A stretch of DNA of 64,000 bases. Origin: Cephalopachus bancanus. Its lineage: Eukaryota; Chordata; Mammalia; Primates; Tarsiidae. Positions 57,896 through 64,000 of the stretch are shown in pieces. Location: positions 7,068,001 to 7,132,000 of the forward strand of contig JAPVLO010000007.1 in assembly GCA_027257055.1 (NCBI GenBank), read 5' to 3'. A program made the position numbers and the translations under genes. A model generated the notes under the pieces. The model made no database searches and had not been told where the DNA came from. It saw only the letters and a program-made list of their open reading frames with translations. Position 1 is the first letter of the stretch. Each line of letters opens with the position of its first letter.

Positions 57896-58085
57896 AGTCA
57901 ACACAGTCAGCTTGACACCTTTTTTGTGTAGCCTTTGAGCTAAGAATGGTCTGCACATTTTTAAAGGGTTATAAAAGCAAAACAAAGCAAGGAAAACTGT
58001 GCAGCAGTGGTGACAAGTGACTCACAAAACCTCAAACATTTACAATCTGGCCCTTTACCCAAAAGTCCTGCCCACCCCTGCACTG
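57896..58085 (-). mobile_element. hAT-type nonautonomous element (MER58-like)
   Basis: TTTGAGCTAAGAATGGTCTG, TTTTTAAAGGGTTATAAAAGC, ATCTGGCCCTTTACCC and CCTGCCCACCCCTGC resemble a common Charlie-type element in reverse. Confidence 0.5.
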
Positions 58086-58224
58086 GCACAGGTGCACCAT
58101 GAGCAAGTCTCACATCACAATGTTGACTGCATTCCAAATGAACACATCACATTTCATCCTATTTACATAAAGTTAGGAAATAAACAAGTAAGTCTAAGTT
58201 GAGTGTCTAGGGATGCCAATTAAC

Positions 58225-58420
58225 CAATGCAATGTGTGCAAAGCTTGGTCCAGGTGTGGGTTTATCAATCTGATCAGTCATCAGAATTACCTGAGAAGGT
58301 TTTCCATCACACTATGCACAGCCCATCCCCATCCAACGACATCCGAGTTCCTGGTAGTGGTCCCTAGGTAGCAGGGTGTCCTCAGAGCTTTCAGCAGGTT
58401 CCAATAAGCAGACAAGTGTG
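58225..58420. mobile_element. hAT-type fragment (MER5-like)
   Basis: GGTCCAGGTGTGGG, CATCAGAATTACCTGAGAAGG and CAGCCCATCCCC are MER5-like. It holds the 31-bp donor 58312-58342. Confidence 0.4.
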
Positions 58421-58572
58421 GAGCTCTTGGTGTGAGATGAGGTAGCCCTTTTTAAGGGAAGGAAGTCAGGGAGAATATTGTGAGATGCTAAAATATGGTA
58501 GAGACTGCAAATTGGTGGAAATTCAGAGGTGGAGGATGATTACAACAATACTATTAATTTTTTAAAAGGAAA

Positions 58573-58861
58573 GTTGGGTCAGGTGGCTCATGCCTGGTAT
58601 CCCAGCACTTTGGGAGGCTGAGGTGGGAAGATTGTCTGAGCCTAGGAGTTTGAGATCAGCCTAGGTGACATAGTTAGACCTTGCCTCTAAAAAAGAAATT
58701 TAAAAATTAGCTCGACATGGCGGTGTGTGCTTATGTTCCCAGCTACTTGGGAGGCTGAGGTGGAAGGATTACCTGAGCCCAGAAGGCTGAGGCTGCATGT
58801 AAGCCATGATCATGCTACTCCAACCTGGGCTATGGAATGAGGCTAAATAAATAAATAAATA
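58573..58861 (+). mobile_element. AluJ: AluJ
   Basis: GTTGGGTCAGGTGGCTCATGCC to GGAATGAGGC plus (AAAT)n tail. Old generic bases. Confidence 0.9.
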
Positions 58862-59500
58862 ACCAGAAATGTGTTAACCACATTCTCACTATGTGCAACC
58901 ATTACTGCTATCCATCTGCAGAAAACTTTTTTTTTTTTAAAGATGTTGGGTACAATTAAGGATTAGGTATACAAGTGGTCATTGTACAGGTAAAGTTTGG
59001 GCCTGCCTTTGGTCCCCATTTCACCTGGTTTGAGATCAGGTACCCTTACTGATGTTATGTGTGTTCCCCCCCGCCCCGGCCCCAACAGTTTCTGTCTACT
59101 GCCAATCCCTTTCTTATAGTATTATGGTAAATGTTCAGAGTCTGCTTATGAGTGAGAACATGTGATACTCAGTTTTGTTTCTGTGATAGATCACTGAGTA
59201 CTATAGACTGTAAATCCATCCAAGTTGCTGTGAAGTCCATAATTTTGTTCTTTATCTCTAATATTCCATCATGGATATATATCACATTTTTTTAAGCAGA
59301 ACATTTTCATCTTACAAAACTGAGATTCTGCCCCCATCAAACGCTAACTCCTCCTCCCCCAGCCCTGGCATCCCTTATTCCACTGCCTATCTCTACATTG
59401 ACTGCTCTGGGGACTTCATATATGTGGAATCCTACAGTCTTTGTCTTTTTGTGATTGGCATGTTTCACTTAGTACGATGTCTTCAAGAAAGCATCTTTTA
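58862..59500 (-). mobile_element. L1: Old L1 3' end, antisense, with younger L1 inside
   Basis: 58862-58929 (CACATTCTCACTATGTGCAACC) and 59298-59500 (TTCATCTTACAAAACTGAG, GGGACTTCATATATGTGGAATCC) are one old antisense L1 tail. Confidence 0.75.
58930..59297 (-). mobile_element. L1: Young L1 3' end, antisense, ~370 bp
   Basis: T-run, then AAAGATGTTGGGTACAATTAAG, GGTATACAAGTGGTC and, further on, the end of ORF2 (GTGATAGATCACTGAGTAC, CATCCAAGTTGCTGTGAAG). Flanks GCAGAAAACTTTT and GCAGAACATTTT form a diverged TSD. Confidence 0.85.
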
Positions 59501-59529
59501 ATATAAATATGCTTTTCATACCCAAATTC

Positions 59530-59990
59530 TTAATGACAAGATGCCCTGGTGTGCTGGGTGGTTTTCCATAAGCCCAGCACACAGGCTCGGATCCCTGAGA
59601 GTCAGCAGCCCAGGAGGAGTAGACTTTTGTGTGACCTGTGTCCTAAGTGTATACCCAACCTGGGGGTGATGTCCTGTGTGTCAGCCACACCTGGGACCCC
59701 TCTTGTCCTCACTCCTGTTCACTTATTTCCTGCTCCAAATGGACCCTGGACCTGCTACGCTGACTGAGTCATTGTGAGCCCAGGAGCCCCTTGAAAATGA
59801 GAAGAGTATGTGGATAAGCCCATAACAATGGGGATCGGATTAAAACAGGGCACTTTGACTTGTAAGGGGCAACCCACACCTAAGCACAAGGTGAGGCTTA
59901 TTACTCTCATTTGTAAGAGGCCATTGTAGGCCAAAAGGGCTTATTAATTTTCACAGGTTCACACCACTGGGTTGAGATGAATCAACTTGA
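59530..59990. repeat. Putative duplicated module, ends in antisense MIR
   Basis: GAGTATGTGGATAAGCCC and CATAACAATGGGGATCGG before a MIR-like end (ATTTGTAAGAGGCCATTG, TTTTCACAGGTTCACACC). Aligns loosely with 35.56-35.68 kb and 49.93-50.0 kb. Confidence 0.4.
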
Positions 59991-60224
59991 CCATATCTGG
60001 GGTGGGAAGACACAGGTATCATCCAGGTTTGGATGTAAATTATCCCCATCTCCTGCATGCACTCCACAGCACACACTTGTCACAGCAGGATGAGGTTGTG
60101 TCCTGCATCTAGGCTATGACTGAATAATGATGTCTGTCAAGGTCATGGGAGGGGAGATGAGGCCTTAGTAAGGTGACCAGCCATACCGGCTGGCTCAGGA
60201 CTGAGGGGTTTTCTGGGTGTGGTT
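59991..60224. other. No gene; small DNA-transposon trace
   Basis: GTAAGGTGACCAGCCATACC near 60169-60188 looks like the edge of an old hAT-type element. Confidence 0.35.
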
Positions 60225-60410
60225 ACCTAAACAAAGGCCACCCAAGATGTCCACATCTGAATCCTGGGAACCTGTGGTTTTGGCACCCTATATGGCAAAA
60301 GGGACTTTGCAGATGGGGCTGAGTGAATGATCTTGAAATGGGGAGGTTATTCTCTGATTCAGTTGATAGTCACAAGGCTCCCCTCTAGAGGGAGGTGGGG
60401 GAGCTGAGGA

Positions 60411-60999
60411 CTAAACTGTTACCTTTTTTTCCCCCTGCCTATTCAAATTCCTGGAAAGTCACACCTTAAGGACTCAACAGACAGGGTTTAATTACCCTAT
60501 GATCCTAGATACTGAAGTATGTTTTCCAATTTGACTCTGCATAACATCACACAACAGATGACCCTGCAAAACATCCAGGCACCTTGTAAGACATTTATCC
60601 ATTCTGGACTGTGTCATGGATAGGACTTCATCTATATATTTAAAAATGTGGAGTTTTTCTGTCTCCTTATCTCAAGACAAGTCTACTGATTTCCAAAATT
60701 CCTGAGATAAAACCTACACATCGCCAGTCAAAAAATCCTTGAATCCACCTATCACTGGTGCTTGGAAATGTCCCGCTTTCCCAGGCTATGCCAATGAAAA
60801 TCTCACACATATTGAATTATGGTTTTTCAAAACTTCTGCCTCTCTAAAATGCATATAACCAAATTACAGTTCAACTGTCCCAGACACATGCTTTCAAGAC
60901 TTCTTGATACTATGTTCTGGGCCTGGTCACTCACGTTTGGCTCAGAATAAACTTTCTCAAGCATATTTGGCTGAACTCAGAATTTTTGTGTTTTCAGGT
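60411..60999 (+). mobile_element. LTR-like insertion within MLT1 (unnamed)
   Basis: About 590 bp that separates two MLT1 parts. AATAAA at 60946 and an end GTGTTTTCA fit a solo LTR. Start and TSD not resolved. Confidence 0.5.
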
Positions 61000-61213
61000 C
61001 AGAGTCAGAGAGATACTAAAAGATGCTACCTCACTGATTTGAAGATGGAGGAGAGGACCTGGCCTGGGGAACGCAAGAAAAGCCAAGGAGGCCAATCCTC
61101 CTCTAGAGATTTCAGGAGGAAGGTAGCCCTGTGGGTACCAAGATTTGAGCCTAATGACACTGGCTTCGGGCCTTCTAACCTCCATAATGATAAGAAAATA
61201 AATTTGCATTGTT

Positions 61214-61478
61214 CACACCTTGGGAGGCTGAGATGAGTGGATTGCCTGAGCCCGCGGGTTTGAGACCCACCAGGGCAACTTGGAGAGACCTCATCTCTAC
61301 AGTAAATCAAAAAATTAGCCGGGCGTGGCAGCATGAGCCTGTAGTTCCAGCTACTTGGAAGCCTGAGGCGGAAGGATTGCCAGAGCCCAGCAGGTCGAGG
61401 TTGCTGTGGCCGGGAGCGGCCACTGCACTCCAGTCTGGGTAACAGCGTGAGACTCCAACTCAAAAAAACACAAAACAT
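61214..61478 (+). mobile_element. Alu: 5'-truncated Alu (first of tandem pair)
   Basis: Starts at CACACCTTGGGAGGC, long form. Tail AAAAAAACACAAAACAT meets the next Alu. TTGCATTGTT at 61204-61213 is its left TSD copy. Confidence 0.92.
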
Positions 61479-61770
61479 AGCCGGGCTTGGTGGCTCAGCC
61501 TGTAATCCCGCACATTTGGGAGGTTGAGGTGAGTGGATTGCCTGAGCCCGTGGGTTCGAGACCCACCTGGGCAACTTGGCGAGACCTCACTTCTGCAATA
61601 AATAAAAAAAATTAGCCGGGTGTGGTAGCGCACGCCTGTAGTTCCAGCTACTTGGAAGGCTGAGGTGGAAGGATTGCCGGAGCCCAGCAGGTCGAGGCTG
61701 CGGTGACCAGGAGTGCGCCACTGCACTCCAGTCTGGGTGACAGAGTGAGACACCAGCTAAAAAAAAAAAA
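61479..61770 (+). mobile_element. Alu: Full-length Alu (second of tandem pair)
   Basis: AGCCGGGCTTGGTGGCTCAG to GAGACACCAGC plus A-tail. The right TSD copy TTGCATTGTT (61771-61780) closes the pair, not this Alu alone. Confidence 0.93.
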
Positions 61771-61840
61771 TTGCATTGTTATAAGCCACTTTGTTTATAA
61801 TTTGCCACAGCAGCAACAGAAAATGGATACACTAGAACCC

Positions 61841-63858
61841 AGGACATTAAGTACAAAATGGGGACTTTCCCAGGCAAACTGGTACAAGTGGGTCAGACTG
61901 GACCCCAGGGCCCCCTGTGAGTGTCCTTCCCTAGGGGTTCTGGAGGGCAGGGGGTGGGGACTGTTCACGTGAACTAGAGCAGGAAAGGGTGGGACAGAGT
62001 GGTAGCAAAGATAACATCACTGAGAATGGTATGGAATCTGAGCGCCGCCCTTCCCTCCTTTTCCTGAGTATTTGTGCTAGCTGCTTGTTCTGGTGTTGCC
62101 CATACTAGCCACTTGGCCCCTTGAGGATGGGTAGATTTTTCTGGAAGAAATGTGCCACACTGTGGATTTCTTTTCTATGGTAATGTTTTGTTGTGTTTTT
62201 TTTCTTTTTTTATACAAGAGTTCCAGAAAACTTCTCTGTGGTGGTGTTAACTCATGATGGAAATGCTTTGTAGCATAAGCTTTAGATTCTTAGGTCAGTG
62301 TTTTTTATTTTTAATTTTTATATTTTTACGTTTTTTACAAATATTGTTTATTTTAATGAAGCTGGTACAGACAATGTTCATTTAAAAGCCATGTCCCAGG
62401 CCAAAAAGTACAAACAAAATAAAAAAAGAGCAGTGTTCTGCTATACACACTTCTGCATGAACAACTTTATTAGTTGCTAATGAAAATTAGAACTTTTCTG
62501 GGATCTTCTGACAAGATTTTTTTAAATCTTAAAATGCCTTTTCTTCAGTGAAACCATCTTTGGAGTTAGTCATTACTCTCACCTGATCTGTCATCTTGAC
62601 TCCAACCTGATATTCATCTTCTTTTGGTCCAGACCCTCAAAATTTGCAAGTATCTTCGAGTTAAGGAAAGGTCATATTTCCATAGTTCAGTTATCTGAAA
62701 AACTTCCATCTCCCACTGAGAGTCATAGTTTAAACTGGAGTCTCCAGACACGTGCTGTAGATTAGTTTCCCAAAGGGGCAAACAACCCAGGTTTAAATGC
62801 AGATGCAGCTATTCAGGCCCCCGCTAGTGGCCGCTGCACATCTCAGGGCTATACTTTTCCACATTTTCTCCTTTCCTGGAGTCACAGAAAGTTGAGGGCT
62901 GTGAGCTCTGGAGACAGGAGAGGCCAGGTACTGGCTTTCCACATCACAAGAACACATGCACATACAGGCACAGGTGTGTGTTTGCTATACATCTGACCAA
63001 TATAAAGGGTATGTAGCAAATAACCCACAAATAACATGACTTACAGGATTCTATTATAAGTTTTATACACATATAAGTTCAGTGTAACTATCTATTTCTT
63101 GCAAAACCTATTATAAGCTTTTAAAATTCTGTCACTAGCAATGGAGTCACATGATCAGGCTATGAATGAATGCTTGATTGATATCCAATTCAGCAAAGAA
63201 CTTGGCTCACCTCAATGGCAAATAGTTACAGTTCTAATCTGAATATGGGTTGATATTTTCATATCTGTCAACTGCTAAGACAAAAGTGAAATAATAAATA
63301 TGTGTCAAAACTGCACTCATTTGACAATGGTGGGAGTAACTGCTGTGATGAATTAGATAATAGTTGTCAAATATGGGGAGAATATTTTCTCAAATATTTT
63401 TGTGCTATTCATAATAAAACAGCTACAGACGTGACAAAAATAGGAGGCTACCTGCATTATTCACATTTTTTCATCACTTTTGTGATGAGAAATCACAAAA
63501 AGTCTAGACAATCAACAAAACAATATATCAAAGACTGATTTCCAGGGGTAAAGACTTCCACACAGCTGATTATAAGACACTAGTGTGACATTGCTGAAAT
63601 GAAGTTTGGGAAAAGTGAGCAGGGCATTGCCCAAGATTTCCAGCAGACAGTCATGGTGGGCACAAGTAACCCTAGAGCAGAGAAACAGTAGAGTGTAGTT
63701 AAAGCATTAGGAAGTGAGGACTCATGTAATTATTTGCTTTCTAAAACAAAAACGAATTTAATTATAAGTCTGATGTCTTTAATTCCTAATAATGGTTGTG
63801 GTTAACAAGCAGTTTACAAAATTCCTGAAAGTTTAACCATCAACTCTGATAAGTTATC
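61841..63858. other. Low-repeat stretch, no gene seen
   Basis: About 2 kb without a recognised element or supported exon. It includes a CTCF-like motif at 62815-62833 and a small palindrome CATCACTTTTGTGATG at 63472-63487. Confidence 0.5.
62815..62833 (-). promoter_or_regulatory. Weak CTCF-like motif
   Basis: AGGCCCCCGCTAGTGGCCG fits the reverse CTCF consensus with a G in the usually C-only run. The weakest of the four sites. Confidence 0.35.
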
Positions 63859-64000
63859 ACAGTCATGTGTTGCTTCATGATGGAGACATGTTCTGAGAAA
63901 TGCTCTGACCACTGGGCCAGGTTCTAGTCTAGACAGACCTGCGTCACTTAACAATGGGGTCACATTCTGAAAAACACACTGTTAGGTGATTTTGTTGTGG
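63859..64000 (+). mobile_element. Start of an old dispersed repeat (cut by window edge)
   Basis: CAGTCATGTGTTGCTTCATGATG, GAGACATGTTCTGAGAAATG, then CGTCACTTAACAATGGGG, TCACATTCTGAAAAACAC and GTTAGGTGATTTTGTTGTGG. The two halves resemble each other, as if the 5' end were doubled. Family name not certain. Confidence 0.5.

Larger units (their letters stand above)
60225..61840 (+). mobile_element. MLT1: MLT1 LTR (ERVL-MaLR) with nested insertions
   Basis: 60225-60410 (GATGTCCACATCTGAATCC, ATATGGCAAAAGGGACTTTG) and 61000-61203 (GAAGATGGAGGAGAGGACC, AATAAATTTGCATTG) plus 61781-61840 (TAAGCCACTTTGTTTATAA, CCACAGCAGCAACAGAAAA) form one LTR. Another LTR-like element and two Alus interrupt it. Confidence 0.85.

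Overview
The window is primate nuclear DNA built almost entirely of interspersed and simple repeats. I find no intact protein-coding gene, tRNA or rRNA, and no bacterial-style feature. About 35 dimeric, 7SL-derived Alu insertions place it in a primate. Most belong to an Alu lineage that differs from the anthropoid S/Y consensus: the head reads GCCGGGCTCGGTGGCTCAG, the left arm has GAGCCCGCGGGTTCGAGAC, the linker has CAATAAATCAAAAAAT and the end has GAGACTCCAACTC. They also lack the marks I know from lemur and galago Alus. A non-anthropoid haplorhine (tarsier) is my best inference, but it is not proven. Older AluJ copies, MIR, MER2, MLT1/MST and old L1 elements form the shared background.

Layout. 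0-5 kb: Alus, an old L1 carrying a MER2, a 0.75-kb (ATCC)n array and a short young L1. 5-8 kb: an Alu inside an AluJ, then a TG/TC-rich minisatellite. 8-14 kb: Alus and a decayed class-I-like endogenous retrovirus (integrase tail, env remnant, LTR). 15-20 kb: Alus and two antisense L1 3' ends. 20-25 kb: GC-richer, with a MIR split by a CpG-rich solo LTR (21178-21718) and an MLT1 LTR. 25-34 kb: a patchwork of L1 fragments broken by Alus. 34-44 kb: mostly low-repeat sequence. 44-48 kb: an antisense old L1 interrupted by a young 1.9-kb L1 that contains a 98-bp triplication. 49-54 kb: Alus, an MLT1 and a mariner transposase remnant. 54-58 kb: an old L1 hit by a solo LTR, which is itself interrupted by a local 476-bp duplication with a 31-bp inverted templated piece. 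58-64 kb: L1 3' ends, an MLT1 with nested insertions, and quiet sequence.

The only coding traces are broken transposon or retrovirus reading frames. Insertion order can be read from target-site duplications (TSDs), many of which are intact. The points most worth a second look are the duplication with an inverted templated insert, the promoter-like solo LTR, the L1 triplication, four CTCF-like motifs, and a weakly supported set of dispersed modules (about 35.5, 43.3, 49.8, 51.9 and 59.7 kb) with hydrophobic minus-strand segments nearby.
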